Below, piece after piece: positions 32,701 through 43,490 of a DNA stretch of 64,000 nucleotides (position 1 is its first letter; every line of letters starts with the position of its first letter). Origin of the DNA: Aurelia coerulea (lineage: Eukaryota; Cnidaria; Scyphozoa; Semaeostomeae; Ulmaridae). The position numbers and the translations under genes were made by a program. The DNA lies in contig CM076952.1 in NCBI GenBank assembly GCA_039566865.1, forward strand, positions 11,614,501 through 11,678,500, in the 5' to 3' direction. The notes under the pieces were generated by a model. It was not told the origin of the DNA. It searched no databases and saw only the letters and a program-made list of their open reading frames with translations.

Positions 32701-34986
32701 CTCTGGGTGATCGCGTTTCCAAGGAATTGAAGCTTGATATCTCTTGCCATCAAAGCTAAGACCTTCTTTGAATTGTGCTATTGCATCAATTTCCTCCATT
32801 GACTTCTGAGCTTTATCTTCAACTATACCGATTGATTCTAAATCCCAAAAGTGCTTGAGACTCGTGGTAGCTTCTTCTACATCAACCGTTGAGAACATCG
32901 CAGTGGTTGTAACTTGCTTCTGACTTTCAAATGAACCACATAAAATCCAACCTAACTTTGAACTGACGGCTGTTGGTTCATCATTACATCTTCCTTTCTT
33001 AATTTCATCCCCGATGATTCTATAATAGTGGTCTGCTCCAATTAATATGTCTACTTGTTCTTTTCCACTTTGGTAAGTGTCAGCTAGCTTTATTCCTTGT
33101 AGGTATTGATACTTTGACAGATCAATGTTGACATTTTGCAATGGAGCACAAATTTTATCAATTGCTAATGCTTCAATTTCAATTGGATTTTCATTCATAC
33201 TGCTCTGTGATCCCTTAATGCTAAACTTAACTCTTTGCATATTCTTTGATTTGCTCGTTTCTCCTCCAAGGGTGGAAATACTTAAAGTTTCGACTGGACC
33301 CTTTAAGTCTAAACACTCAGCAATGTTCTTCCTTATGTACGATCTTTGACTTCCTGTATCAAAGAGAATTCTAACTTGAATTTCCTGAGGACCATCATTT
33401 GTCAGAAATGCTGATGCTGTTTGTAGTAGCACTTGTTTTGATGTGTTTGAGGCTGCTGTTAATCCACTGATTGCTCCAACTTGCGGATTTTGATTACTTT
33501 CTTGACTATCAGGATGAAGTAAACGATTGTGCTTTCTTCCGCAACCTTCTATCGTGCAGCTTGGATGTCTACAGTTTCCTGAGTTATGACCCCCATTTGA
33601 TGGCTTTAGACAATTGAAGCATAGCTTATTCTCTTTAGCAACTTCCCATCTTTTCTGAGTGCTCATCTTCTTTGCTGAATAACATTGTACAGCTTCATGG
33701 CCTTGTTTGTTACAAAAACCACATTTGCTGTTTCTTGGCAGACTTACATTTCCTACCAATCCTGATGCTGAAGAGATTCCTTTCTTGTTGAAATGATTAG
33801 CTTGAGTTCTGTTGAGGATTTTACTGCTATTATGACCACTTGAGCTGCTGCTCTCTAATTGGCTTCTCTCTCCTGCTTCTCTTGACAATACATGTCTATT
33901 CAAAAACTTGAAAAATAAATCAATTGTGATTTCAGTGTCCTCGAGATCTGACACTTCAAGCTCCCATCTTTCTGCTAAATTCTGAGGCAACTTCATTTCT
34001 AAGAGGGGTATAAGAACCATTTGAACATCTGGATTGTCTTCTGATTTGAACCCTAAGCCTTCTAGTGCTCTTATCTTGTTCTGGAGGGTATCGTGTAGTT
34101 GACGTAATGTTGTTGCTGCTTTCGCATTGTCTTTGATTTCAAACTTAACGATTGACTTTACCAATGAAGCAACAATGATTCTTTTCCTGCCAAATCTGTG
34201 GAAAATGGTTGCAACTGCTGGCTCATAATTTGCGGATGTTGTTTCAAAGCCGTCGATTGCTTGCAGTGCAGTGCCTCTAAGACTTGCTCTTAAATATGAA
34301 AATTTCTGTGCAGCTGATAAATCTCTATTGTCATGAACAGCACATTTGAACTGATCCCAATAAGCTGTGAACTTGAGAATATCTCCACTAAATACAGGCA
34401 GATCAAATCTAGGCAGCTTTATCTCCTTGTGATGTCTTTCAGACGAATTCACACTCTCTGTATCAGCAGCAACGGATAGTTCGGTAATGAACCTTTGAGC
34501 TTTGTTCATAGCATTTCGGATCTTACGATGATATTCAGAAAACTGTTGACACTCATCGTCTACCTCTTCGTCTCCAATCAAACCCATGATTTCATGATTA
34601 AGATTCTCGTGAATTTGCCTTTGCTTGTTTAATTCTTGCAAGCTACTTTGTACTTCAATTATATTATCTGATGACTGCATGAAGTCGACTAAATCATCCA
34701 TTATACCATTGATATTCACCTTCAAACATTTTTCTCTCCTTCTTTTATTGCTAAGCTCTGTTTGTTCAGGACTTTTTGCACTGGATAACGATGAAGTGTT
34801 AAAAGTGTCTCTAGCAAATACAGCTTCATCTTTGATTTGACTCAAATGATCTTTCAGGCGCTTAGCTACAGTTCTCCTGTTTCCCTTAGACGAAAGTCCC
34901 CTTCTCTGTAGCTCTTCTCGAATATCTTCAAGGGATAACTGATCAATCCTGACCACTTCAAAACTGCTGGGTATCTCTGAATCCAT
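29776..34986 (-). CDS. BEL/Pao LTR-retrotransposon polyprotein, open for 1736 codons, 3' truncated
   Basis: ATG at 34986. Domains in order: a SAP-like motif (17-48, LEDIRE...GNRRTVAKRL); a gag region typical of Pao elements (about 185-370); a CCHC knuckle (422-435, CGFCNKQGHEAVQC) and a second Cys/His cluster (456-482); an aspartic protease (DTG at 543-545); reverse transcriptase (TDIKKMFLQI, then YVDD 961-964); RNase H (GFGDASPKAYGAAVY about 1141, WADSS 1215); the integrase HHCC finger (1459-1497); and the integrase core (D1529, D1591, E1649). It stops abruptly at QRFLYS, within the C-terminal domain after the integrase, where unrelated DNA begins. No 3' LTR was found. The absence of any stop or frameshift over 5.2 kb suggests recent insertion followed by a deletion. 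Confidence 0.9.
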   Translation of the reverse strand: MDSEIPSSFEVVRIDQLSLEDIREELQRRGLSSKGNRRTVAKRLKDHLSQIKDEAVFARDTFNTSSLSSAKSPEQTELSNKRRREKCLKVNINGIMDDLVDFMQSSDNIIEVQSSLQELNKQRQIHENLNHEIMGLIGDEEVDDECQQFSEYHRKIRNAMNKAQRFITELSVAADTESVNSSERHHKEIKLPRFDLPVFSGDILKFTAYWDQFKCAVHDNRDLSAAQKFSYLRASLRGTALQAIDGFETTSANYEPAVATIFHRFGRKRIIVASLVKSIVKFEIKDNAKAATTLRQLHDTLQNKIRALEGLGFKSEDNPDVQMVLIPLLEMKLPQNLAERWELEVSDLEDTEITIDLFFKFLNRHVLSREAGERSQLESSSSSGHNSSKILNRTQANHFNKKGISSASGLVGNVSLPRNSKCGFCNKQGHEAVQCYSAKKMSTQKRWEVAKENKLCFNCLKPSNGGHNSGNCRHPSCTIEGCGRKHNRLLHPDSQESNQNPQVGAISGLTAASNTSKQVLLQTASAFLTNDGPQEIQVRILFDTGSQRSYIRKNIAECLDLKGPVETLSISTLGGETSKSKNMQRVKFSIKGSQSSMNENPIEIEALAIDKICAPLQNVNIDLSKYQYLQGIKLADTYQSGKEQVDILIGADHYYRIIGDEIKKGRCNDEPTAVSSKLGWILCGSFESQKQVTTTAMFSTVDVEEATTSLKHFWDLESIGIVEDKAQKSMEEIDAIAQFKEGLSFDGKRYQASIPWKRDHPELKDNYHQAAQRLKGIENNLKRDEIKQQDYSEAITQYAREGFAEEVKPESIHQSENKVRYLPHHAVYRRDKTTTKTRIVFDASAKVGHEPSLNDCILQGPALQPNLVSVLIRFRSHPIALMTDIKKMFLQIQLAEKDRDVHRYLWRDMQTNEEPKVYRMQRVTFGVNCNPFLAISTVQSHAERNKEQFPDAAKEILENMYVDDCLTGAKDADEAIELQSSLSSMMKSGGFQLAKWASNSEKVIQEIKPEERAPSLTVCFNERESIKALGMSWDTRNDCFFFNVAKSILESKDCETKRSLLSLASKIFDPMGLLSPFVLRAKMLFQELWSRGLQWDDKLPSDILSQWRSWKVELSDVNDIKIPRCFAANAGTTERVEIHGFGDASPKAYGAAVYVRTVDMNGHINTKLVMSKSRVAPLKRVTLPQLELLASVINTRLVSFVAESMKREISKVVLWADSSIALYWIKGPSSKWRPFVANRVEEIQSKFSPDHWRYCPGKENPADCLTRGLTCKDLHQTEKWWTGPSWLSLPSKEWPCNITVNETVTNMASQESRKTVQMLATIELKEIIDPERHSSWLKLVRVTAIVFRAVQLFKKIKQQPKQERPWQGPSAEELREAEMYLYRRVQSETYKEELQALSDGKQVSRSSRILMLDPFYDSRDKVLRVGGRLQNSDLPEEAKHQVILPHGHTIVEKKILQVHHQSICAGPSTTLAVLRQKIWITQGLRDVKRVIRNCRSCRRQHVAACSQKMGNLPKERVQSSLAFTHVGVDFAGPLYTRTKNDVQKAYICLFTCASSRMTHLELTDSLNTDDFLQAFRRMINRRGLCQSLQSDNAKTFKAADRTLQQLFASSKIRRLKQIDQNRVARELASLGIKWKFITERSPWRGGWWERIVKSVKVPLKKVLGNALLSSTELYTILTDIEAMINSRPLTYMGDDIRDPEPITPAHLAIGRSLRSIPNGSIKKEDRGQVVQRFLYS

Positions 34987-35337
34987 GCTAGGCAGACCAA
35001 TGTCAAACGATAATCAAATGGGTACATCCATGAAAATGTGTCCGGTAAATAAAGTGTCCGTTGGGTGTCCGACGTCCGTGTCTCTATCTATCCGGCTCGG
35101 TGGACCATGTTAAAAGTGGATGGACCATTTGATATTTTGACCAATTTAATTTACGTTCTTTTCGGAGCCTCTGCGGGGTCTATCGACTGTCAGTTAATGC
35201 GGAGGAGCAAACCAAGACTGTTTGAAGTAACGAAATTCTGCATGTAAACCAACTAACAAATATTTATAAAACGATGAAAACGATATTAGTAATATTAGAT
35301 AATTTCCAATTCTTGCGTCCAATAACCAATGAGCCAC
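34987..35337 (-). other. Leader of the BEL element (possible LTR / primer-binding region)
   Basis: Lies directly upstream of the polyprotein ATG on the minus strand. The 5' LTR should be here or just beyond. Because the 3' LTR is missing, its borders cannot be fixed by comparison. The GTTTGACA/TTGGTCTGCC junction close to the ATG is a candidate LTR end plus primer site, at low confidence. Confidence 0.3.
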
Positions 35338-35488
35338 GTAGCGCAGCCAGCGGCTAAACAAAGGCGCTGTCAGTCCTCTTCAATTCCGGTAGCGCAGCCA
35401 GCGGCTAAACATAGGCGCTGTCAGTCCTCTTCAATTCCGGTAGCGCAGCCAGCGGCTAAACATAGGCGCTGTCAGTCCCTTTCGATTT
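35338..35488. repeat. Three tandem 51-bp units
   Basis: Units start at 35338, 35389 and 35440 with GTAGCGCAGCCAGCGGCTAA, differing at a few positions. They probably belong to the 5' LTR or leader of the BEL element. Confidence 0.85.
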
Positions 35489-35502
35489 TTTAATTTATAC
35501 GT

Positions 35503-35665
35503 TGTGCATCGGCACTAAAATTCCTGTGTTGAGTGTGCATCGGCACTAAAATCCTTCTTTTCTTGGGCTTCGGCCCGATAAACCAATCTTTTGTATTTGT
35601 TGTGCATCGGCACTAATATCCTTCTTTTCTTGGGCTTCGGCCCGATAAAACAATCATTTCGACTG
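35503..35665. repeat. Second tandem repeat, about 67-bp unit
   Basis: TGTGCATCGGCACTAA occurs at about 35504, 35535 and 35601. The last two are followed by the same TTCTTTTCTTGGGCTTCGGC stretch and CCCGATAAA. It lies in the same presumed BEL leader. Confidence 0.75.
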
Positions 35666-35917
35666 TTTTCTGCAAAACTGTCTCTTGCAACCAGCGAATA
35701 AAAAACAAAACTGTTTGCGTCCACGCATCAATGAATCCAATTATCAGTTAGCTGTAAACAGCTCTAAACAATAACGCCATTGTGTTGTGCTTCCAGTGAA
35801 CAATGTTCAATGAAAGACTCTTTGAAATTCTGTGATTTCACGCTTTTGTGTAAGGAAATCTCCTAGTCGGCTTGGCAACCCGCCCCGAACGGGTTCGAAA
35901 CGGAACAGCTACGTAGA

Positions 35918-36290
35918 TATTGAACATGTTTTTGAAGAATTCTTGAATTTCCAATTGTGACAATTGTTTCCGTGCTTTTATCAGCAATTATCATCAGGTG
36001 CCATTTATCATCATTTAGCTTCAAAAAGTTGTTAGAAAACCATTTTACTATCACAGAGCTGTCTTCTTCTAAGTGCCTAACAATAGTATCAAGGTCCGGT
36101 TGGCATGCAAAGATTGTGCTGTCATCAGCATAGTTACATATCTTTGTGTGATTTACAAAACAGAAATTATCATTTATAAAGATATTAAATAGCAAAGGCC
36201 CCAGGACCGACCCTTGCAGTACTCCAACATTAATTTCTTTCCAGTCACTAAAAGAGCTGTTGATGTTTACTCTCTGTTGTCTCTTTCATA
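35918..36290 (-). pseudogene. LINE reverse-transcriptase fragment
   Basis: Minus strand: GVLQGSVLGPLLFNIFINDN, then CNYADDSTIFACQPDL with the catalytic YADD equivalent, and WFSNNFLKLNDDKWHLMI. It covers only the palm region around motifs B-D. Both ends are broken. It differs from the CR1/L2-like copies elsewhere in the window. It ends about 100 bp before the WDR11 exon. Confidence 0.75.
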
Positions 36291-36386
36291 GGCGTCGTCT
36301 CTTTTGGGTATATTGTGCAATTATCCAAATGAAGGTACTCTTTTTAAACACCCGGAAGCTCTCACCCTTTCATGTTTCTTCTATAG

Positions 36387-36471
36387 GATGCACAAGTGGC
36401 CTTGTTCAAATATTCAATGTTGCTGATGGATCATTATACCGAGAAGTTGCAGTTCATGCTACAGCAGTAAA
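36387..36471 (+). CDS. WDR11: WDR11 internal exon (85 bp)
   Basis: Acceptor TTCTTCTATAG ends at 36386, then the bases GA complete the Gly codon begun by the exon ending at 10081. The exon reads CTSGLVQIFNVADGSLYREV then AVHATAVK, aligning with the human WDR11 segment that follows LLAVG (beta-propeller strand, then the histidine-containing loop). A GTAGGT donor at 36472 leaves the last codon split after two bases. The next expected residues (a G-x-E-W-like start) were not found in the remaining 27 kb, so the following intron is probably also very long. Confidence 0.8.
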
Positions 36472-36997
36472 GTAGGTAAATAATAATATAAATGGTGTCC
36501 CAAAAAAGCTTCCAAGGTTAAACTCGAATACCTCTTCATCTGTGGGCCCTGGCAAAGCAGGTAGGATATGGCAGTTACTATTTGGGCACCTAAAATCGTG
36601 ATAATGCAGTTACTGTTTGAGCACCAGAACGATGAAAGTGAACATTTGACGCAAATATTTGGTATCGTAAAATTGGAATCTTTTCATCATTCTTGTCTCA
36701 TAGACAGATTTCCCTTTTTCAAGATTTAATAATTCCTTCATTTTATGGAGCAAAGTATTGAGTGATGTGGTTATAGAACGCTGAGAAATGAAGCTTTGTA
36801 AGAAAGTCTGACTTATTTGAAAATTTTGCAAGTCCTGGACTACTACTACTATCGTTGAGAACACTCAGTTTCCCGAACGGCTGTGGTGGCATACACAATG
36901 TTCCTCCCTTTCTCTCTGTGCTGAGCTGTTTTAATGGCTCTTCCCCTTATCTCTGCCTTAATTAACTGTAATTTTAGGTATTGTTTTTTGTTTAGCC
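36472..36997. other. Start of the next WDR11 intron
   Basis: Contains a GGTGTCCCAAAAAAGCTTCC fragment at about 36494 that resembles a CCGGGTG-family end. Otherwise no feature. Confidence 0.35.
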
Positions 36998-37482
<485 letters not shown>

Positions 37483-37494
37483 AGTCTTGCAAAT

Positions 37495-40400
37495 AGACCA
37501 GGCTGTACTGGCGCTAGGTACCACTTTTCGGCGGAGAAATTGGGACTATGATTTTTGGATAGCTCTATGTATTGGTATAACGAAAATCGATGGTAAACGG
37601 GAAGTTTGTAATGATCTTGCGCGAAACGCGTCAATTACCGTTCGGTACTTAGGCCCAACGCGCGGTTTTTTATATTTTCAATCCTTTCTTAGACAGCGCA
37701 AGTATGTGATACCTTTTATGCCATTTCTTGACTGTATAATCGTCTTTCGCATAAAATTAATGTTATTAATTCAGAAAATATCGAAATTTACCGAATCTAT
37801 AGAGCAATTTGAGCATATGACGTCGTTTTTATGTGACGTCATCATTGCAAAATGAAAAATTTCGTAACTTATGCTCAGCATGCTCACCCTTATAAGAGTT
37901 TGTGAGAACCTCATTTATTGATTATAAAAACGGACGGAGTTGAATTCCCCGTGCCTGCAGACACCTGGAAATGCCGCACGATTGGAAACAACAGACAATG
38001 GAAAAGATTGATACGGAAGATCAATCTGGGAGACTAGACGTTCCATGTTGAATTTTAGCACAATACTACCATTATTAATTCTTTGAGCTTCTTATTTCTT
38101 GAATTAAACATGTTTCTACATCATAGCTTTCGCAGATTCCTAGTCAGTCTTTGCGCTGGATGAATAGTTCTAAATATTCTAATTCTACGGGATGAACTTT
38201 CTCTCTCGAGTTTGAGGACGCAAAAGTGTTTCAATAAAAATCTTGCAAAGCTGTTATACTATGATATGACGCTATATATTGAGTTCATTATCACATGAGT
38301 TTAGAACACGGAAGCTCAGTTGTTCCCTTTCTATGTACAACGTGGCTAAAATTATTCGGCTATTCACATATACAGGTTACATTTGGATGAATATAATTCT
38401 TAAACTTTGTTGTCACTGCCCATGTCAATCACATCAACTGCTTTGTCCGTCTCAGAAAAGTTGATATAGAAGAACACTGTTCAAACCTCTCATTCATCGA
38501 ATGAGTTTCAAGTTTTCCATTTCAAACAGACAAAACAGACAGAGTGAATTCGGGTACTTCCAGAATTAGTTTCTGCAACAAACTCAAAATTCTAGCGACA
38601 GGATTTGTGCTCTTTGAATGCAATGATAAAATTGACTGGCAATGTGATATATTGATCTCCTTTTATTGCTGTGTTTGCGTTCGAAAATTTTATATTACTG
38701 CCGTACAGAAACCAATCATATTCCTCAAGAATATCAGCTAATTCTTCCAGCTAAGTCCCAAGATAAACCAAGTGATCTAGATCTATAAGTTAGTTTGTTA
38801 AAAATTTGGATTATTTGCTGCAATTTTCTAGCAAGCTGCTTTTCCTATGTACCATATATAGTCACTACCTGTAAAAGTGTTCAAACCTAACATGCATTTC
38901 TTCAATGGATCAGACAGGTCGATATTAATAAGCTAAAGTAATTTGTGGTGCATTCTTTTCCATAGTCGAGATAAACTCTGTCTTGCTGGTCAAGCAACAT
39001 ATTTAGCTTGATGACAACGATATCTGTATTATCTTTTTTATACCATCTTATAATAACGTTCTTGAGAGGATGGACGCTCAACACGTGGTAGCAGTGCAGT
39101 AGAAGCTTTGGACCAGCCTCTTCCTGTTTGCTAGCTAGCTCCGCTTTAATTTCGCACAGGGCAAGTGTCACTTTGCAGCAGTCGTTACCTTTGAGGAGCA
39201 GATCTTCTAGCAGTGTGGCAAATTAAATGCCTTCGCCCTGGTTGCAACGATGGTAACCCTCATACGAAACATCAATTGCCGTTCGTTGTCATCACAAGTT
39301 GAAAAGTCACGGAAATTCCGAGGAAACCTTTGACTTGTTTGATGAAATAACCACTTTGCTGAATTCAACTTGAGTTTCTTTCGGCTGATGTTAGGGAGAC
39401 TTCTTGGTATGTAGCTGCGACAATGTCAGCTCGACTATATCCAGACAGCAGCTGCTTCAAAAACTTTTACATTGAATCTTTGTATGTTTCTGCTGCTTGT
39501 GTTATGCAAACAAAACTTGCCAACATGTTGACAAAGGACACAGACGCGATTGGCTTTTAGGACTGACTTCCCCTTGGTGTATCACAGGGCTCTTCATTTT
39601 CTTGAGAATGACTTGGATCAACTTGCTTTTGAGATGAATCTTCTTGAATCGTGCAGGTTTGCCAAGTGAACGGAATTGGGCATAAAGTGTATTCAAGTTC
39701 TCTCTCAAAGTTTATAGCTTGCCCTCTCTTTGCTAAAGGGAGGTAATACTCCAAGGATATTTTGATCGGATTGCGAAACTTGACTTGACTGGACTCAAGG
39801 GATTCTTGACGGAATTGTTGGCTCTCATCCTCGCCAAGACATCTCCTTAAAAAAGTAGTCAGGCAGCAATATGGTCTCCAAGAGCAATGCTGCCAGAACT
39901 CAAAGCAACAGTCTTTTCTTTCTCAAGATTTAGACAAAAAAACGCTCGCTAACATGCTCCTGTTTGAATATCTCTACCGTTTGATGATACGCTTCACGAA
40001 TTTTTCTGTCTGCTAGATATATGATAGTCACAGATGTTTGCAAGTGCTGGCAGCCCTGTTCACCTCTGCAAGTATTTTTGTATTTTACACTTGCTCTGAA
40101 CGATTCAACGTCCACTTCAAAATAACTCAACTGTCGCCAGCAAAGCACTTGCTCACTCCTGCTGTCATGGCATCTCTGCTGATCATTTGTTCTCCTTTCT
40201 GATAGGTAGTATCCCGAAATAACTCTTGAACTTGTACTTTTCAGTCCCAGATAGAAATCAAACCATGGTCAGCCTTGTTCATTTTCTGGTGCAAAAATAC
40301 AATGGCAAATAGAACTTCTAGCAATGAAGTCGTATCTCAAAATAGTTATGTTAAACCGCCAAATGAATGAAACGCTGAGTTTGCATAAGATCCAAGTACA

Positions 40401-41028
40401 AAAGTGGCCAGAAACATGATGTTCCACCTAATTTTTCCCTTGCAAATACTTTAATCAAGATCCTGATACAGTGCCACAATATACTGAAGATGTTAGCATG
40501 AATAAAGGAAACAGCCTGTCCGTTGTTTGCAACCGTCCGGGATTTGCAGGTGTCCACAGGAATGAAGTATTTTTAGTTCGTCTTTATAGGCGTCTTTGTA
40601 ATCAATTAACGACGTTCCACCCAAGGTCTTCCAGAATAGAACGTCATGATCGTCAGTTGCGAAATATTTCGTTTGCAGTGATGACGTCACATAAAAATGA
40701 CATCATATGGTCAAATTACCATGTAGATTCGGTAAATTTCGATATTTTCTGAATTAATAACATTAAGTTTGTGCGAAAGACGATTATACTGTCAAGAAAT
40801 GGCATAAAATGCGTCACATGCATTCGCTTGTTAAGAAAGGATTGAAAATTTAAAAAGCCGCGCGTTGGGCCTAAGTACCAAACGGTAATTTACGCGTTTC
40901 GCGCAAGATCATTACAAACTTCCCGTTTACCATCAATTTTCGTTATACCAATGCTTAGAGCTATCCAAAAATCATAGTCCCAATTTCTCCGCCGAAAAGT
41001 GGTACCTAGCGCCAGTACAGCCTGGTCT
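37495..41028. mobile_element. 3.5-kb element with about 370-bp inverted terminal repeats
   Basis: AGACCAGGCTGTACTGGCGC at 37495 is mirrored by GCGCCAGTACAGCCTGGTCT ending at 41028. The arms pair over about 37495-37860 and 40660-41028, with diverged stretches. Each arm contains a TGACGTCA-like pair and TTAGGCCCAACGCGCGG. Between the arms (37870-40650) no transposase could be recognised; open frames of 60-90 codons have no motif. The long-arm format fits Mutator-like or other foldback elements. The word GGAAGTCTTGCAA flanks both sides (37480 and 41039). Confidence 0.7.
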
Positions 41029-41081
41029 AAAACACCTCGGAAGTCTTGCAAGACTTGAAAACAAAAGGTTTTGCAAAACTT

Positions 41082-41316
41082 AGGTCTCCCATATGACACA
41101 GCAAAATGACACCGTTGAGAATAGATTGCACACTCCTCAAGGCATTCATTCGCAGCAAAATAAAGAGAAAATAATACTTTTCTCAACGATTGCAAATTTC
41201 TTTGTCACATCGGAAAAGTACATGATTTGTATAAAGAAATGTCCACTGCAATCTATTCTCAAAGGTGTACAATCTATCATCAAATATATCAATTTGCTGT
41301 GTCATATGGGAGACCT
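41082..41316. mobile_element. Foldback MITE
   Basis: AGGTCTCCCATATGACACAG at 41082 is mirrored by CTGTGTCATATGGGAGACCT ending 41316. Inside, GAATAGATTGCA at 41120 pairs with TGCAATCTATTC at 41249. It is 235 bp. Flanking duplication is not clear. Confidence 0.7.
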
Positions 41317-42038
41317 GAGCCTTACACAACCTTTTTGTTTATGCAAGCTTTCCATGTGTTTGCAACAAGAAAACTTTGAATCGACGGTAGTTGGACGGTT
41401 TGCAGCAGAGGCTGTGAAGTCCTATCCCATTTTATCGAAATTATCGATGATAATTGGTGGAAAGAAGTTGGATGTGTGGTTAAGTTTTTCGTTTATGTAT
41501 CCGCTGGTTATCACTGCGAAAAGGAGTGATTTAATGCCGATTGCTGGGATTCTGCTGCGGGTGAAGGTAGGCCCATTAGTTTCTTGGGCAGGAAATAGCT
41601 TTAATTCGTCAAGGAATTTAAAAAATCAAACAAACAAATATTCTAATGTTATTCCTGGACATAATTCACGTAACATGTGAAATTTTGAAAGCTATATCTT
41701 ATTTGTAGCGTTCCTGAAGAATTCTTGAACATAGGCCCATTTTCGAAGGAATGAAATTCGATGTAACGCCGATCCTTAATGAGATTTTAACCAAATGCAG
41801 AAAAACAAATGTGGAGTGGGGCCTCTCGAATCGATTCGTGGTAAAACCAACTCTGTATCTTTATTAGTCGAATATCCATTTTTATTTTCGTGAATGTACT
41901 CGAAAAATTATCTCGAAAGCCTTATTTTCAGTCATGTGATCGGAATACGGCTATATCATTGGCTTATAAGCGTGAAATTGGGAGATTTGCGGGTTTCCCT
42001 GTGCCCTATTGAAAGATTTGACTCGTATGCTCCTGTTA
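41317..42038. other. Unassigned stretch
   Basis: An open frame on the plus strand (to 41680) contains FESTVVGRFAAEAVKSYPIL but no known domain. Otherwise AT-rich. Confidence 0.25.
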
Positions 42039-43490
42039 TGAATAAAGCCTTGCGTAAAGAACACATGCATAGAACCAAGCTTCGCAATAAGTTTAGCGAC
42101 AGTAGATCTGAAGAAAACCCGAAGGCATTCAAAAAGCAGAGGAGCCAAGGTGTTAGATTGCTATTAAGTGCCAAATTTGATTACTATAAGAATATTGACC
42201 TAGATAATCTGATAGATAATCAAAAGTTCTGGAAAACTGAAAAGGCACTGTTTTCAGACCAAGTGCAAATTTATTCTTCCATCTCTTTGACTGAAAATGG
42301 AAAAATGGTAACTCAGAACTCTGAAATTGTAGAGATTTTCTATCATTACTTTGCTAATATTACAGACAGCCTAGTGATCTCTGAAGATGATTCATTTTTG
42401 CTGCCAACAAATGTCATACAAGATCCCATTGACAAAGCCGTTAAGAAATAGGAAGCCCATCCAAGTATTTGTAAAATAAAAGAGCATGCTAAGTTCTCCA
42501 GCAAATTTGAATTCAGAGAGGTCACCATCGAAGTGGTTGCTGTTAAAATCAAACAACTTAACCGGAGTAAAGCCTCTCCAGTTGATTGCATACATGTAAC
42601 GATTCTCAAGGAAAGCTCTGATGTTATTTCTGTTGCCATTCGAAATCTATCAACTCTGGTTTATCCAAGGGTACTTCCCCAAAGAATTGAAAGCTGAAGA
42701 TACAAGTTCACTCTTTAAAAAGGAAGATACCTTTTGGAAGAAAAACTACCAACCTATTACAGTTTTGCCATCGGTATCAAAAATATGCGAAAGGTTGATG
42801 CAAGATCAAATTCTGCCCTTTATCCAATGTTTGTCATCTCCACTCTTCTGTGGATTCGGGAGGGCTATGGTACACATACTGCATTTCTACGTTTCGTTGA
42901 AACCTTAGTGTTGCCATGTTTTATCTGAAAATACCATTACTTAAAACAAAAACAGGTCAGAAATCTTCTGCTACAGAGGAACCACCCTTTGGAACTGCCT
43001 GGATAAAGCTAGTAAATCAGCTTCCTCTCTCGGTGCTTTCAAAAATCTGATCTAATAAGTCGGATTACGTGCTTTCCTTGGTATTTTAATTTATTCACCG
43101 TTTATTTACTGTATTATACCATGGGTAGTTAGACACTGCTGGTGTGCTTCTATGGAGGAGCGCTGGATAATATGTATCTGCGGAGGAAATATTGTTTAGT
43201 ACTGCGGAGGAGTTTTGTTCTTTCGATATCTCCTCCGCAGTACTAAACACTATTTTCTCCGCATATACATATTATCCAGCGCTTGTCCATAGAAGCACAC
43301 CAGCAGTGTCTAACTACCCATGATTATACTGTAAATGATTGGCTTTTATAGATATATAATATTATTGTAACTAGTTTTCCTTTTGCAGCTTAGGTTTTTT
43401 TTAACAGGTCAGTTTGAAAACCAGATATTATTCTGAAACCCTTTTTAACCTGTATAAATATTTTAAATGATGATGATGATGATGATGAAA
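42039..43490 (+). pseudogene. Degenerate LINE with internal deletion
   Basis: From MNKALRKEHMHRTKLRNK (42039) the frame gives the linker typical between endonuclease and reverse transcriptase. It continues through KASPVDCIHVTILKES, then, after stops near 42450 and 42690, NYQPITVLPSVSKICERLMQ (42754). The polymerase core is deleted, and at about 42962 the sequence resumes with the C-terminal end, FCYRGTTLWNCLDKASKSAS, and a stop at about 43053. The 3' UTR is interrupted by a foldback element (43120-43322) and ends in GATGATGATGAT (43469-43490). It is dead. Confidence 0.7.
43120..43322. mobile_element. 203-bp foldback element with 7-bp duplication
   Basis: CATGGGTAGTTAGACACTGC at 43120 is mirrored at 43303-43322, with arms of about 95 nt nearly perfect. 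The flanking duplication ATTATAC is at 43113-43119 and 43323-43329. It is inserted in the 3' UTR of the degenerate LINE. Confidence 0.85.

Larger units (their letters stand above)
10082..36386 (+). other. WDR11: Giant WDR11 intron, about 26.3 kb
   Basis: A GTAAGA donor at 10082 and a TTCTTCTATAG acceptor ending at 36386 bound the intron, with matching codon phase on both sides. It holds members of nearly every transposon class described below, in both orientations. The splice pairing is read from sequence and protein continuity (G-C-T-S-G-L-V-Q-I-F after AAV), not from transcript data. Confidence 0.8.

Noticed and set aside
35338..35665. Regular repeats resembling a CRISPR array
   Set aside because: Units are contiguous tandem repeats without variable spacers, in animal retroelement leader DNA.
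41093..41680. 195-codon ORF
   Set aside because: Its first third is the MITE 41082-41316; the remainder has no recognisable domain.
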